Below are positions 1 to 8,324 of a stretch of 64,000 nt of DNA, in pieces. A program made the translations under genes and the position numbers. Positions within the stretch are counted from its first letter, which is position 1, and every line of letters begins with the position of its first letter. A model generated the notes under the pieces. The model was not told the origin of the DNA and made no database searches. It worked only from the letters and a program-made list of their open reading frames with translations. Source of the DNA: Chlamydiales bacterium (lineage in GTDB: Bacteria > Chlamydiota > Chlamydiia > Chlamydiales > Criblamydiaceae); NCBI GenBank assembly GCA_024233575.1, contig JACKPN010000005.1:1-64000 (forward strand), written 5' to 3'.

Positions 1-73
1 TTACAAAAAGGGAATGAACTGGTTCCCTTCTATCGTCGATATTTTACCAATCCTTCTGGAAAGTACAATTTAA
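1..73 (+). CDS. C-terminal end of a gene that begins left of the window (partial)
   Basis: An open frame runs from the left edge to a TAA at 71-73 and ends YKKGMNWFPSIVDILPILL plus four residues. The same C-terminus recurs at 1795-1866, preceded there by a longer frameshifted stretch, so this is the intact member of a duplicated pair. In the longer copy the text (RINQFTYQILDFL, then LPALREKF, then HKKAVIACHIGAR) reminds me of the C-terminal region of large NAD-dependent glutamate dehydrogenases. That assignment is a family resemblance only and is weak. The 14-base inverted repeat inside (AAGGGAA/TTCCCTT) lies in coding sequence. Confidence 0.5.
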   Translation, partial: YKKGMNWFPSIVDILPILLESTI

Positions 74-137
74 AAAATAACTTTAGTTGAAAAATAGTAA
101 TATCACATGTATTATTTTTCTTCAAAAAGAGTTAATT
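2..137 (+). repeat. Direct repeat, copy 1: 3' end of upstream gene plus promoter of the methyltransferase-like gene
   Basis: About 135 bp here match 1795-1929 with scattered substitutions. The repeat covers the last 24 codons of the upstream gene, the intergenic promoter and the ribosome binding site. It shows that the whole gene-end/promoter/gene unit was copied (offset about 1793 bp) and not just the coding sequence. Confidence 0.85.
87..115 (+). promoter_or_regulatory. Sigma-66/70-type promoter of the first methyltransferase-like gene
   Basis: TTGAAA at 87-92 and TATTAT at 110-115 are separated by 17 bp. The downstream ATG lies at 138, so the leader would be about 15 nt. The same pair with the same spacing is at 1881-1909 in the duplicate. 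Confidence 0.6.
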
Positions 138-950
138 ATGAATTGTATAGAAAAATATAACCCCCTCCCATTTTTAGAACTAAACGAGTGTAATCAGCAC
201 ACTTCACTCGAGATGCTAGGCGATCATAAGAAAACGCCGGCAGAAGGCTCTGTCATGATTGGTACCGCAGCATTTTTCAACTTTAATGCCATCGCAGCAC
301 GTCATTTTCCAATCGAGAAGCTGATTATCATCTACAATAGCCCTGATAGCAAATGTTTTTGGAATAAGTTCAGCGCGATCATGGGTGAAGCTAACCCGCG
401 AAAGCTGTGGCATCATCGCCTCTTGGCGTATCTTTGCCCTTGGGCGCGCTCTCGTCCTGTGCCAGAAAAACCAAGAAAATTCTTCATTAAAAAAATAGAA
501 AAACTCCTTGAGGATGAAAAGCTGATTCCGCAAAACATTCAGGAATTGACACCTGTCCGCGAAGTTATTGAAGATCGGATCAGTTGGCTTGCTGATGATA
601 AGAGCTTTGAACGAATTAGGCAATTATTTGTAGAGAAACGAGTTGAGTTCCATCAAGCATCTTATACTAACCCTGACTCTATTCTGAAAGTAATCGAAAG
701 CATTCCCGAAGAGAGGAAAGTCGACATGCTCTACCTATCCAACAGTCGAGAGGATGCAGTGAAAAAGAAAGAGTACGCAAACTATATCGCCTCTCTGCAC
801 ATAATTAGAAAAGTTTGCACAAACAGCACTTGTGTAATCGACACGATCCCCAGAGACAACGGCTGCCTTAACTTGAGACAGCGAGTAACTATGAATTTTT
901 GCGACATACTTAAGGATCCCGTTACAACTGAGCGAAGATTTCCAAATTAG
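138..950 (+). CDS. Methyltransferase-like hypothetical protein, copy 1
   Basis: A 270-residue protein whose start is set by an AAAGAG ribosome site just upstream and by the promoter at 87-115, which rules out the upstream TTG. Residues 37-70 (AEGSVMIGTAAFFNFNAIA, then KLIII) have the glycine-containing loop and second hydrophobic strand expected of a Rossmann-type SAM methyltransferase. A later VDMLYLSN motif resembles the strand-4 region of such enzymes. That fold is an inference and no substrate can be named. It is a paralog of 1930-2754. Where that copy has Asp at position 66 (the usual cofactor-ribose-binding acidic residue of motif II), this copy has Tyr, so it may be inactive. It is followed by a decayed copy of the papain-like gene. 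Confidence 0.6.
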   Translation: MNCIEKYNPLPFLELNECNQHTSLEMLGDHKKTPAEGSVMIGTAAFFNFNAIAARHFPIEKLIIIYNSPDSKCFWNKFSAIMGEANPRKLWHHRLLAYLCPWARSRPVPEKPRKFFIKKIEKLLEDEKLIPQNIQELTPVREVIEDRISWLADDKSFERIRQLFVEKRVEFHQASYTNPDSILKVIESIPEERKVDMLYLSNSREDAVKKKEYANYIASLHIIRKVCTNSTCVIDTIPRDNGCLNLRQRVTMNFCDILKDPVTTERRFPN

Positions 951-959
951 TGACTAAAT

Positions 960-1100
960 AACGCCCCTACCTCTTCCGTAGCATACCCCTCACTGGTTTC
1001 CTTCCAGAGGTAGAATGTAAGTGAAAGTTTTCGCAGCGAATATGTCTTTCTCTTTCATGTCATGAAGGAACGCCGGTGCCGTTGCCTCCGGAACAACATC
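960..1100 (-). pseudogene. Decayed 3' end of a papain-like gene (duplicate of 2751-4331)
   Basis: On the minus strand this stretch encodes text close to the C-terminus of the intact gene at 2751-4331 (EATAPAFLHDMKEKDIFAA here versus EATTPAFHHDKKEEDIFAA there, then TFTYILP versus IFTYIPP) and then hits a stop. The rest of the gene is absent. It has the same position and orientation relative to methyltransferase-like copy 1 as the intact gene has to copy 2, so it is the truncated product of the same segmental duplication. Confidence 0.75.
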
Positions 1101-1519
1101 GGAAACATTCTTCTCATAACTTTCCATTGAAGTGCTATGCGGACTTGCCCTTGGCGATGAACGATTCGTTGAATGTGACTACTCCCTCGCCTAAAGGCGA
1201 AGTCTTCTACGGCTTTTGCAACCGATGCGATCTAGCCCGAGCGCAACATTTTCTCAAGTTTTTTTCTCTAAACTTTGGGATTTGATTGTGGTTAGGTTGT
1301 TATCGCTGAACCACTGATTACTTGAGGAACCCTTGGTCAACCCTTTGTGTTTTACCACTGGAAGGATTTTCCAGGAACCAAATACACTGTCAGATAGCTA
1401 CCTGACACTAAGGAACGGTTTAACCGAAAGGCGCATTTCATCCTAGCTCTGAAGTGCTGGGTTTTCATGCGTCAGAGGATAAAAATCCGCTTATGCAAGG
1501 GGGGCCTTGAGCGCCAGCA
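1101..1519. other. Non-coding stretch without a recognisable gene
   Basis: Only short unconvincing frames occur. Two small hairpins are visible: TCGCC/GGCGA around a TAAA loop near 1189-1202, and TGTCAG/CTGACA at 1388-1407. The reading just before 1500 (SEVLGFHASEDKNPLMQGG) may belong to the decayed upstream-gene copy annotated at 1520-1866. The likely explanation is debris from the duplication. Confidence 0.4.
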
Positions 1520-1866
1520 ATGAAGCCAAGCCACAAAGTCACAGGGCTGCCACTGACCCAAATCTCCGATAAGATCTCGGAGCGGATCAACCAGTTCACC
1601 TATCAGATTTTGGACTTTCTGGATCTACAGCCACTGCCCAATGATCCACAGCACCCGCTAGAGCCACTTGCAAATGTTTTCTCAGCTATTGTCTTCCCGC
1701 TCTCAGGGAGAAGTTCCAGAAGGAGCTGCTGTCAGAGATTCCTGAACATCACAAAAAAGCGGTGATCGCCTGCCACATCGGCGCCCGCTCCGTATACAAA
1801 AAGGGAATGAACTGGTTCCCTTCTATTGTCGATATTTTACCAATCCTTCTAGAAAGCATTGTTTAA
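1520..1866 (+). pseudogene. Frameshifted 3' fragment of the duplicated upstream gene
   Basis: Two frames join into one continuous C-terminal domain. ISDKISERINQFTYQILDFL runs to about 1685, then a one-base shift leads into YCLPALREKFQKELL and IPEHHKKAVIACHIGAR, ending with the YKKGMNWFPSIVDILPILL block also found at 1-73. The frameshift and the lack of an upstream start mark it as a dead copy. The resemblance to the C-terminal region of large NAD-glutamate dehydrogenases is tentative. Confidence 0.6.
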
Positions 1867-1929
1867 AATATTTACTTGAATTGAAAAGTAATAATAATAC
1901 ATGTATTATTTTTTCAAAAAGAGTTAATA
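1795..1929 (+). repeat. Direct repeat, copy 2
   Basis: Counterpart of 2-137: the same 24-codon gene end, the same promoter hexamers and the same ribosome site, followed by the second methyltransferase-like gene. Confidence 0.85.
1881..1909 (+). promoter_or_regulatory. Sigma-66/70-type promoter of the second methyltransferase-like gene
   Basis: TTGAAA at 1881-1886 and TATTAT at 1904-1909 with a 17-bp spacer, preserved between the two duplicated copies although the surrounding bases have drifted. Confidence 0.6.
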
Positions 1930-2754
1930 ATGAATCCTTTAGACCATAGTTTTTACCGTTTATTTCTCGTCACCAACGAGCAAGGACAGGGCTTAACACT
2001 CGAAAAATTAGGTGACCCGGAGAAAACCCCGGCAGAAGGCTCTGTCATGATTGGCACTGCAGCATTTTTCAATTTGAATGCTATCGCAGCCCGTCATTCT
2101 CCTATCAAAAAATTGATCATCATCGACAAAAGCCCTGTTGCGAAATATTTTTGGGAAAAGTTCAGTGAGATCATGGATGAAGTGAATCAACCAAAGCTGT
2201 GGCATCTTCGCGCCCTTGCGCATCATCGTCCTGTACTGCAATATCAACGAGAAATCGTCATTGAAAAAGTTGAAAAACTTCTTAAAGATAAGCGTCTGAT
2301 TTGGGCAAATTTTTGGGGAGAACCCAGTGCTTTGCGCCCCTTCCAATTAGAGTTTTATGATGGAGTCAGCTGGCTCTTTGACGATCAACGCTTCGAGAAG
2401 ATTTGCCGATTATTTAAAGAGAAGCGTTTTGAGTTCCATCAAGCATCTTTCACTGAGCCGAATTCCATTGCCGAAGTCATCCATAGCATCCCCAGAGAAA
2501 TGACTGTCGACATGCTCTACCTGTCCAACATTCGCGAGTATGCAACGAAAGAGGAGGAGCACGACAAATTTGTCGCATCTCTCTACATACTTAAAACAGT
2601 TTGCACAAACAATACTTATGTTATCGACACGTTACCCAGAGAAGGGGGGATATCAAGCCCCTTGGACTTGAGGCAGCGAATCACCAAAAACTTCCTCATC
2701 ATGCTCTCTGACTTCGCCCTGCTTTCTCAAACTCAACCTGGGTACGGATACTAA
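1930..2754 (+). CDS. Methyltransferase-like hypothetical protein, copy 2
   Basis: A 274-residue paralog of 138-950 with an ATG after AAAGAGTTAATA. Residues 37-66 (AEGSVMIGTAAFFNLNAIA, then KLIIID) match a Rossmann-type motif I followed by an acidic residue at the end of the second strand (Asp66). VDMLYLSNIREYA near residues 194-206 is the best conserved distal block. No signal peptide or membrane segment is seen. The stop overlaps the convergent gene at 2751 by four bases. It could be a SAM-dependent transferase, but identity beyond that is unknown. The retained Asp66 suggests this is the functional member of the pair. Confidence 0.6.
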   Translation: MNPLDHSFYRLFLVTNEQGQGLTLEKLGDPEKTPAEGSVMIGTAAFFNLNAIAARHSPIKKLIIIDKSPVAKYFWEKFSEIMDEVNQPKLWHLRALAHHRPVLQYQREIVIEKVEKLLKDKRLIWANFWGEPSALRPFQLEFYDGVSWLFDDQRFEKICRLFKEKRFEFHQASFTEPNSIAEVIHSIPREMTVDMLYLSNIREYATKEEEHDKFVASLYILKTVCTNNTYVIDTLPREGGISSPLDLRQRITKNFLIMLSDFALLSQTQPGYGY

Positions 2755-4331
2755 ACCTCAATTATTTTAGGGGCTTCTACATATCCTTTGCCGGTTTCTG
2801 GCGGTGGAATGTAAGTGAAAATTCTCGCGGCGAATATGTCTTCCTCTTTCTTATCATGGTGGAACGCCGGTGTCGTCGCCTCCGGTACTACCGCGCATAT
2901 CTCTTTCTGAGTAAAACCATCGATCGATTCCCGCGCGTAATTGATACGCTTTTCTAAATAACCAGCAACCTCGCTACGAGTCAGATCCTTCAATGCCTCT
3001 TTCTCTTGCTCGCTCAACGCACTTACAGCTACAGCAACCTGCTCGCATTGCGCCGCATACTCCGAACAAAACATTGCCTGCCTCTTTTTGTCATCGCTGA
3101 CCTCCATAAAAGGATTTCCCTTCAAATAATCGGCGCACGCAAAAGATAACCCTTTAACATAATTTTTGTCCTGTTTCGAGCCATAAGCAAAAGGCGAAAT
3201 AGCTGCCTTTATCTGGTTATATGCGGCTATATTGGTGCCGCTTTCAGAACGTAAGACTGGAGTTTTGTTTTCTTTTGTCAATATATCCGATGTCACCGTA
3301 GCTACCTTTACCAGCTCCTGACGCTGCTTCTCCGTATGGGTCTGATAGAAAACATAAGCGACTCCGTTTTCAGCATCATAAGGTTTCAACTCTTGCTCAA
3401 TAATTCCTGTACCTTCTGCTTCAACCACCTTTAAAGTCTCAGCATCCTTGATGCCCGTCACAACAAAACTATGTACAACATGAACATCGTAATTACGCCC
3501 AGTCATCTTCTGACCGGCCTGAATCAGCGAGTGCGTACTCAAAATCTTCGCTTTTCGGTTGATCTTAAAACCAACAGTGCCTTCCAAATTTTGCAAGGGC
3601 AACTTATCAGCCTTAGATATTTCTACACGCAAGTACTTAATTTCATGCGGCAGCAGTAATGCACGTTTAACTCCCGGAGTGACCTTTGGATATGCTCCTT
3701 CAATGATCTTTTCGTAATTCCCTCGCGGATATAACTCTTGAACGACAAGTTTCTGCTCCCCGCTTAACGTATTGCTCATCCATAATTTCTCTAGAAACAT
3801 CTTCATATTCGCTTCCGGCACCTTACCGTTAAATGAAGAAATAACAGATTTAAAATCTTCGGGAGAAAACTCAGCAAACGATTGGAGCGTCTCAGGATTG
3901 TTCATCAACATTCGCAACGCCGCTGTTTTGTTAGCAAACTTATCTGAGTGGCTCACAAGTGCAGAAAGTGATTGGTCAAGTGTCTCAATGTGATCTCTGT
4001 TCTGCTCGTTCAAATTTTCATTGATCAGCACATTAACCAATAAGGTTTTGAATAGCGGCGAATCCTGAAGTTTCGAATTTTTAAAAAAGGATTCAAATTC
4101 TTTAGGATGCATGCCTGCCAGTCGATCGATCCCTTTTTCACTGCCGATCAACAGCTTCGCGAGTTCATTCCTTTTCTCCCTAGGCGCCGAATCATATAGT
4201 GCTTTTACTTTTTTGAGATCGCCCTTATTAATCGCTTGATTAAATGCGTTAATCTCTGACTTTTCCCCTGACTGCGATGGTCTGTTCGGAGTTGAAGGAA
4301 AGAATGAATTTATTGAACCAATAATAGACAT
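2751..4331 (-). CDS. Putative papain-fold (permuted NlpC/P60, YiiX-like) cysteine hydrolase, candidate effector
   Basis: A 526-residue protein with no signal peptide or membrane segment. Residues 1-210 are helical and low in motifs. Residues 250-430 show the pattern of circularly permuted NlpC/P60 enzymes: a strand with His (VHVVHSFV, His287), a following acidic strand (VVEAEG, Glu304), a VAYVFYQ strand, and a late helix opening with the nucleophile motif FCSEYA (Cys422). In this family His precedes Cys in the chain, as here. The fold call is an inference from motif order. The substrate could be a peptide, an amide or an acyl thioester. A decayed second copy lies at 960-1100. The AT-rich upstream region suggests an accessory gene. 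Confidence 0.5.
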   Translation of the reverse strand: MSIIGSINSFFPSTPNRPSQSGEKSEINAFNQAINKGDLKKVKALYDSAPREKRNELAKLLIGSEKGIDRLAGMHPKEFESFFKNSKLQDSPLFKTLLVNVLINENLNEQNRDHIETLDQSLSALVSHSDKFANKTAALRMLMNNPETLQSFAEFSPEDFKSVISSFNGKVPEANMKMFLEKLWMSNTLSGEQKLVVQELYPRGNYEKIIEGAYPKVTPGVKRALLLPHEIKYLRVEISKADKLPLQNLEGTVGFKINRKAKILSTHSLIQAGQKMTGRNYDVHVVHSFVVTGIKDAETLKVVEAEGTGIIEQELKPYDAENGVAYVFYQTHTEKQRQELVKVATVTSDILTKENKTPVLRSESGTNIAAYNQIKAAISPFAYGSKQDKNYVKGLSFACADYLKGNPFMEVSDDKKRQAMFCSEYAAQCEQVAVAVSALSEQEKEALKDLTRSEVAGYLEKRINYARESIDGFTQKEICAVVPEATTPAFHHDKKEEDIFAARIFTYIPPPETGKGYVEAPKIIEV

Positions 4332-4435
4332 GAGAAGACCGTAATTATATTAATATACTACTATTATAATATATTTTTTTATTTTATAGTATTCATGAAT
4401 AACAAAGTCTTAAATTAACAAAGACAACCATAAAT

Positions 4436-4462
4436 TTAGCAATCTGTTAAATGGACTGCTAA
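4436..4462 (+). promoter_or_regulatory. CIRCE operator for HrcA
   Basis: TTAGCAATC, 9 bases, GACTGCTAA. This is the 9-N9-9 architecture of CIRCE (consensus TTAGCACTC-N9-GAGTGCTAA) with one mismatch per arm. The outer flanks extend the inverted repeat (AAATTTAGCA/TGCTAAATTT). It lies just upstream of the -35 box of the hrcA promoter, so bound HrcA would repress its own operon until heat or unfolded protein relieves it. Confidence 0.88.
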
Positions 4463-4468
4463 ATTTTC

Positions 4469-4497
4469 TTGACCATCTCGACCTAAAACGCTATAAT
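4469..4497 (+). promoter_or_regulatory. Promoter of the hrcA-grpE-dnaK operon
   Basis: TTGACC at 4469-4474 and a perfect TATAAT at 4492-4497, 17-bp spacer, starting 7 bp downstream of the CIRCE operator. Transcription would start near 4504, leaving a leader of about 20 nt before hrcA. Confidence 0.8.
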
Positions 4498-4524
4498 TAC
4501 AGGTAGATTAAGGAGAAATTGCCC

Positions 4525-5700
4525 TTGAAAGCTCTGCAGAAAACAAAGAAAAACAGCAAAAAAGAACGGGAGACTCATATCCTGTTCGGCGTTATCGACT
4601 ACTACATCAGCACCGGCAAGCCAGTGGGTTCTAACACCTTAAAAGAAACAGGGTTTGAGAACATCAGCTCCGCAACGATCCGTAACTACTTCGCCAGCTT
4701 AGAAGAAGAGGGATACCTGCACCAACATCATGCCTCAGGCGGGAGAGTCCCAACGGAAGCTGCATTCCGGCTTTATGCCGAGCATGCCAGTAGCGCAAAC
4801 ATGATCGAACAGCATGAGAAACAATTGTTTGACGCTCTCAAAGAGACCGAAACCAAAGAGATCGCCTCATTCCTGCAGCAAGCAGCAGAAAGTCTAAGCA
4901 ACCTAACAGAATGCGCAGTTTTTCTATCTGCACCGCGCTTCGACCACGACTTTCTGGTCAACATCAAGCTGGTATCCATCGACCACGAACGCGCCCTCTG
5001 CGTCATGATCTCCGACTTCGGCGTTGTCAAAACAGAACTGATCCACTTAGACAAAAAGCTCAGCGCCTTCGCCATCAAACGGATTGAAGAGTATTTCCAT
5101 TGGAGGCTGACAGGACATGACAAGCCGGAAAACCTGGAAAAAGAGGAAGAAGAGACTGCGCAGCGCCTCTACAACGAAGTCATGGTACGCTACATTATCG
5201 GCTATGCCCACTTCACTGACGAAGACATCCATAGAACCGGGTTCTCCAAGCTGCTGGCATACCCAGACTTCCATGACCCGAAGCTGCTTGCCAACAGCCT
5301 TTCGCTGTTTGAAAATGCCCAGGCAGTGCGCCACCTGCTGCGCGAGTGCAGCAGCACGGGTACAGCAAAATGTTGGATCGGTAAAGACTTCACACCCTAT
5401 ACACAGACAAAAACCGAATGCAGCGTGATCGCCTACCCCTACCGCATCAACCAACAGATCGTTGGCGCCGTAGGTATTCTGGGACCGATACGAATCCCTT
5501 ATAAAAAACTGTTCGCCGTCGTTAAAGCCTTCACCGAGGCGATCAGCGACGCGCTGACGCGCAACATTTACAAGTTTAAAATCGATTACAGACAGGCCAA
5601 CATCGGGCAGCCTTACCTACCTCAGGAAGAGCAGAAACTGCTTGGCCAGTCGCAGACGATGTTAATAGAAGATAAAAGCCAATATGGAAGGAGCATATGA
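4525..5700 (+). CDS. hrcA: Heat-inducible transcription repressor HrcA
   Basis: HrcA binds the CIRCE operator and represses the chaperone operon; GroEL normally helps it fold. The 391-residue protein has the N-terminal winged helix (GVIDYYISTGKPVGSNTLKE, then SSATIRNYFASLEEEGYL, residues ~20-65, and HASGGRVPTEAAFRLY) and the long C-terminal GAF-like domain (VGAVGILGPIRIPYKKLFAVV). A TTG start at 4525 is chosen because AGGAGA at 4511-4516 is about 8 bases away; the upstream TTG at 4519 is too close. The ~40-residue tail after the dimer domain (RQANIGQPYLPQEEQKLLG) is longer than in typical HrcA, as in other chlamydiae. First gene of hrcA-grpE-dnaK. Confidence 0.95.
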   Translation: MKALQKTKKNSKKERETHILFGVIDYYISTGKPVGSNTLKETGFENISSATIRNYFASLEEEGYLHQHHASGGRVPTEAAFRLYAEHASSANMIEQHEKQLFDALKETETKEIASFLQQAAESLSNLTECAVFLSAPRFDHDFLVNIKLVSIDHERALCVMISDFGVVKTELIHLDKKLSAFAIKRIEEYFHWRLTGHDKPENLEKEEEETAQRLYNEVMVRYIIGYAHFTDEDIHRTGFSKLLAYPDFHDPKLLANSLSLFENAQAVRHLLRECSSTGTAKCWIGKDFTPYTQTKTECSVIAYPYRINQQIVGAVGILGPIRIPYKKLFAVVKAFTEAISDALTRNIYKFKIDYRQANIGQPYLPQEEQKLLGQSQTMLIEDKSQYGRSI

Positions 5701-5702
5701 CA

Positions 5703-6260
5703 ATGTCCGAAGCAAAAGAGGAAGAGGAAACGCAACAGCAGGAGCCGATAGAGGTGACGATCACCGATATCGAACTGGAACAACTGCGGAACGAAGCTCG
5801 CGAATATAAAGAGAAGTACCTGCGTGTCCTCGCAGAATCTGAAAACGCCAGAAAACGGCTGCAGAAAGAGCGGGAGGAAATGATCCAATATGCTCTGCAA
5901 AATTTGATCTGCGACTTCCTCATGCCGATCGATCAGATGGAAAACGCCCTCAACCATACGGGCAAAATGTCTGACGAAGTGCGTAACTGGAGCGTAGGTT
6001 TTCAAATGATCCTATCGCATTTCAAAGACGTACTGAGCAACAACAACGTACACGGATTTACCTCTGTAGGAAAAGCCTTCGATCCACACATTCACGAAGC
6101 GATCGAAATGGTCGAAACAAATGAACACCCTGAAAATATCGTCGTGGAAGAAAATGTCCGCGGCTACAAAATGGGTGATAAAATTATCCGCCCTGCACGA
6201 GTGAAAGTCTCGAAACTGCCAAAGGGCGAAGAAGCATCAGAAGATAATAAAGGAGAATAA
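5703..6260 (+). CDS. grpE: Nucleotide exchange factor GrpE
   Basis: GrpE is the dimeric exchange factor that releases ADP from DnaK. The 185-residue protein has an acidic, disordered N-terminus, the long pairing helix with ELEQLRNEAREYKEKYLRVL and AESENARKRLQKEREE, and the C-terminal beta domain with GKAFDPHIHEAIEMVE and VVEENVRGYKMGDKIIRPA, the family signature. AAGGAG at 5688-5693 is 9 bases from the ATG at 5703 and only 3 from the in-frame ATG at 5697, so 5703 is preferred. It is packed against hrcA (the 5697 ATG overlaps the hrcA stop) and lies 2 bp before dnaK, which implies translational coupling. Confidence 0.95.
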   Translation: MSEAKEEEETQQQEPIEVTITDIELEQLRNEAREYKEKYLRVLAESENARKRLQKEREEMIQYALQNLICDFLMPIDQMENALNHTGKMSDEVRNWSVGFQMILSHFKDVLSNNNVHGFTSVGKAFDPHIHEAIEMVETNEHPENIVVEENVRGYKMGDKIIRPARVKVSKLPKGEEASEDNKGE

Positions 6261-6262
6261 CC

Positions 6263-8188
6263 ATGAGCCAAAAGAAGAAAAGTAAAATCATCGGCATCGA
6301 CCTGGGAACAACAAATTCCTGCGTCGCTGTCATGGAAGGTGGTTCACCCAAGGTAATCGCCTCTGCGGAAGGTACACGGACAACGCCTTCTGTCGTAGCC
6401 TTCAAAGGCAATGAAAGGCTCGTCGGCGTCCCAGCAAAGCGCCAAGCTGTCACCAACCCGGAAAACACAATCTCCTCAGCAAAGCGTTTCATCGGCCGCA
6501 ACTCCGGCGAAGTCCAGTCGGAAATCAAAACCGTCCCCTATAAGGTCGTCGAAGGCAAAGGCGGCGCTGCCGTCTTCCAAGTAAACGACAAAACGCTGAC
6601 CCCTGAAGAGATCAGCGCGATGATCCTAACAAAAATGAAAGAAACAGCTGAAGCATACCTCGGTGAAGAAGTGACCGAAGCGGTCATCACCGTCCCTGCA
6701 TACTTCAACGATGCACAGCGTCAATCGACCAAAGACGCGGGAAGAATCGCCGGCCTCGACGTCAAGAGAATCATCCCCGAGCCAACAGCGGCAGCGCTGG
6801 CATACGGCCTGGATAAAGAACATACCGATAAAAAAGTTGCTGTCTTCGACTTGGGCGGCGGCACGTTCGATATTTCCATCCTGGAGATCGGCGACGGCGT
6901 CTTCGAAGTGCTCTCCACCAACGGCGATACCCACCTCGGCGGCGACGACTTCGACAACGCCATCCTGGAATGGATCCTGAAAGAGTTCAAGCAAGAGCAA
7001 GGGATCGACCTGCACAGCGACAAAATGGCTCTGCAACGCCTGCGCGATGCCGCTGAGAAAGCGAAGATCGAGCTGTCGGGAACGCAAACCACGGAAATCA
7101 ACCAGCCGTTCATCACCATGGACGCATCAGGACCTAAGCACTTGTCCCTGACCTTGTCGCGCTCCAAACTGGAAAGCTTAACGCACGACCTGGTTCAACG
7201 TACAAAAGAGCCTTGCCTCAAAGCATTGAAGGATGCTGGCATCAGCAAAGACGACATCGGCGAAGTGATCCTCGTCGGCGGGATGTCCCGTATGCCTGCA
7301 GTCCAGGAAATGGTGAAGTCGATCTTCGGCAAAGAGGGCCACAAAGGAGTTAACCCTGACGAGGTCGTCGCCGTCGGCGCGGCGATCCAGGGCGGCGTCC
7401 TTACCGGCGATGTCAAAGACGTCCTGCTCCTCGACGTGATCCCGCTGACTCTCGGAATCGAAACATTGGGCGGCGTGATGACACCTCTAGTCGAACGCAA
7501 CACAACGATCCCGACACAGAAGAAGCAGATTTTTTCAACAGCAGCCGACAACCAGCCTGCCGTTACCATCCGTGTCCTCCAAGGGGAACGTCAGATGGCC
7601 AACGACAACAAGGAGATCGGCCGATTCGACTTGACAGACATTCCTCCTTCGCCACGGGGACAACCGCAAATTGAAGTCGCCTTCGACATCGATGCGGACG
7701 GCATCCTCCACGTCTCTGCAAAAGACTTGGCGACAGGTAAAGAACAAAAGATCCGCATCGAGGTATCGTCCGGTCTCGACGAAACGGAAATCGACAGAAT
7801 GGTCAAAGACGCAGAGCTGCATGCCGAAGAGGACAAGCAGCGTAAAGCATCCGTAGAAGTGCGTAACGAAGCAGATGCTCTGGCGTTCCGTGCTGAAAAA
7901 GCATTGGGCGACTACAAAGACAAGCTCCCTGCCGATATCGTCAGCGATATCCAAAGCAAAGTCGATGCTGTGAAGAAAGCTCTCGAAGGCGACGATATCG
8001 AGAGAATCAAAACTGCTAAGAGCGAACTGGAAACGCACATGCAGAAAATCGGTGAAACGATGGCGCAAGCGCAAGCCGCTGCAGGACAACAAGAACAGTC
8101 GCAAGGAAGCGCTCCGGAACAAGAATCGCAATCCGGAAGCGATGACATCGAAGAGGCCGAAGTCGAAATCATCGACGACGACAAATAA
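6263..8188 (+). CDS. dnaK: Molecular chaperone DnaK (Hsp70)
   Basis: DnaK is the ATP-driven Hsp70 that works with DnaJ and GrpE on unfolded polypeptides. All landmarks of a 641-residue bacterial Hsp70 are present: GIDLGTTNSCVAVMEGG at the N-terminus, VPAYFNDAQRQSTKDAG, the DLGGGTFDISILE phosphate loop, VILVGGMSRMPAVQ, the interdomain linker DVLLLDVIPLTLGIET, the substrate-binding domain and a Q/E-rich tail ending in acidic EIIDDDK. AAGGAGAATAACC precedes the ATG. It is the last gene of the CIRCE-controlled operon, and a strong terminator follows at 8199. No anomalies. Confidence 0.98.
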   Translation: MSQKKKSKIIGIDLGTTNSCVAVMEGGSPKVIASAEGTRTTPSVVAFKGNERLVGVPAKRQAVTNPENTISSAKRFIGRNSGEVQSEIKTVPYKVVEGKGGAAVFQVNDKTLTPEEISAMILTKMKETAEAYLGEEVTEAVITVPAYFNDAQRQSTKDAGRIAGLDVKRIIPEPTAAALAYGLDKEHTDKKVAVFDLGGGTFDISILEIGDGVFEVLSTNGDTHLGGDDFDNAILEWILKEFKQEQGIDLHSDKMALQRLRDAAEKAKIELSGTQTTEINQPFITMDASGPKHLSLTLSRSKLESLTHDLVQRTKEPCLKALKDAGISKDDIGEVILVGGMSRMPAVQEMVKSIFGKEGHKGVNPDEVVAVGAAIQGGVLTGDVKDVLLLDVIPLTLGIETLGGVMTPLVERNTTIPTQKKQIFSTAADNQPAVTIRVLQGERQMANDNKEIGRFDLTDIPPSPRGQPQIEVAFDIDADGILHVSAKDLATGKEQKIRIEVSSGLDETEIDRMVKDAELHAEEDKQRKASVEVRNEADALAFRAEKALGDYKDKLPADIVSDIQSKVDAVKKALEGDDIERIKTAKSELETHMQKIGETMAQAQAAAGQQEQSQGSAPEQESQSGSDDIEEAEVEIIDDDK

Positions 8189-8198
8189 TACCGCACAA

Positions 8199-8236
8199 GG
8201 GATATCGGGCGCTGTTCCCGATATCCCTTTTTCTTT
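8199..8236 (+). terminator. Rho-independent terminator of the dnaK operon
   Basis: Perfect 11-bp stem GGGATATCGGG/CCCGATATCCC with a 7-base loop, followed by TTTTTCTTT, 10 bases after the dnaK stop. Confidence 0.93.
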
Positions 8237-8324
8237 AACCACACCAATAATGCTAGAAGTTGTTTCAGTATAAAAATAAATTTTGATATAGCTTGTTTAC
8301 TCATAATCAAAACAGGCTATTACG

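Noticed and set aside
7..28. Hairpin AAGGGAA/TTCCCTT, repeated at 1800-1821, as a regulatory structure
   Set aside because: It lies inside the coding C-terminus of the duplicated upstream gene and has no T-run; it is repeated only because the gene end is duplicated.
1185..1210. Possible IS200/IS605-type end hairpin (TCGCC/GGCGA with TAAA loop)
   Set aside because: No transposase or TnpB remnant was readable next to it, and a 5-bp stem is too little to call a mobile element.
5047..5454. Long antisense open frames inside hrcA, dnaK, secDF and other genes
   Set aside because: They mirror strongly coding genes on the opposite strand, have no ribosome sites and show no recognisable protein features.
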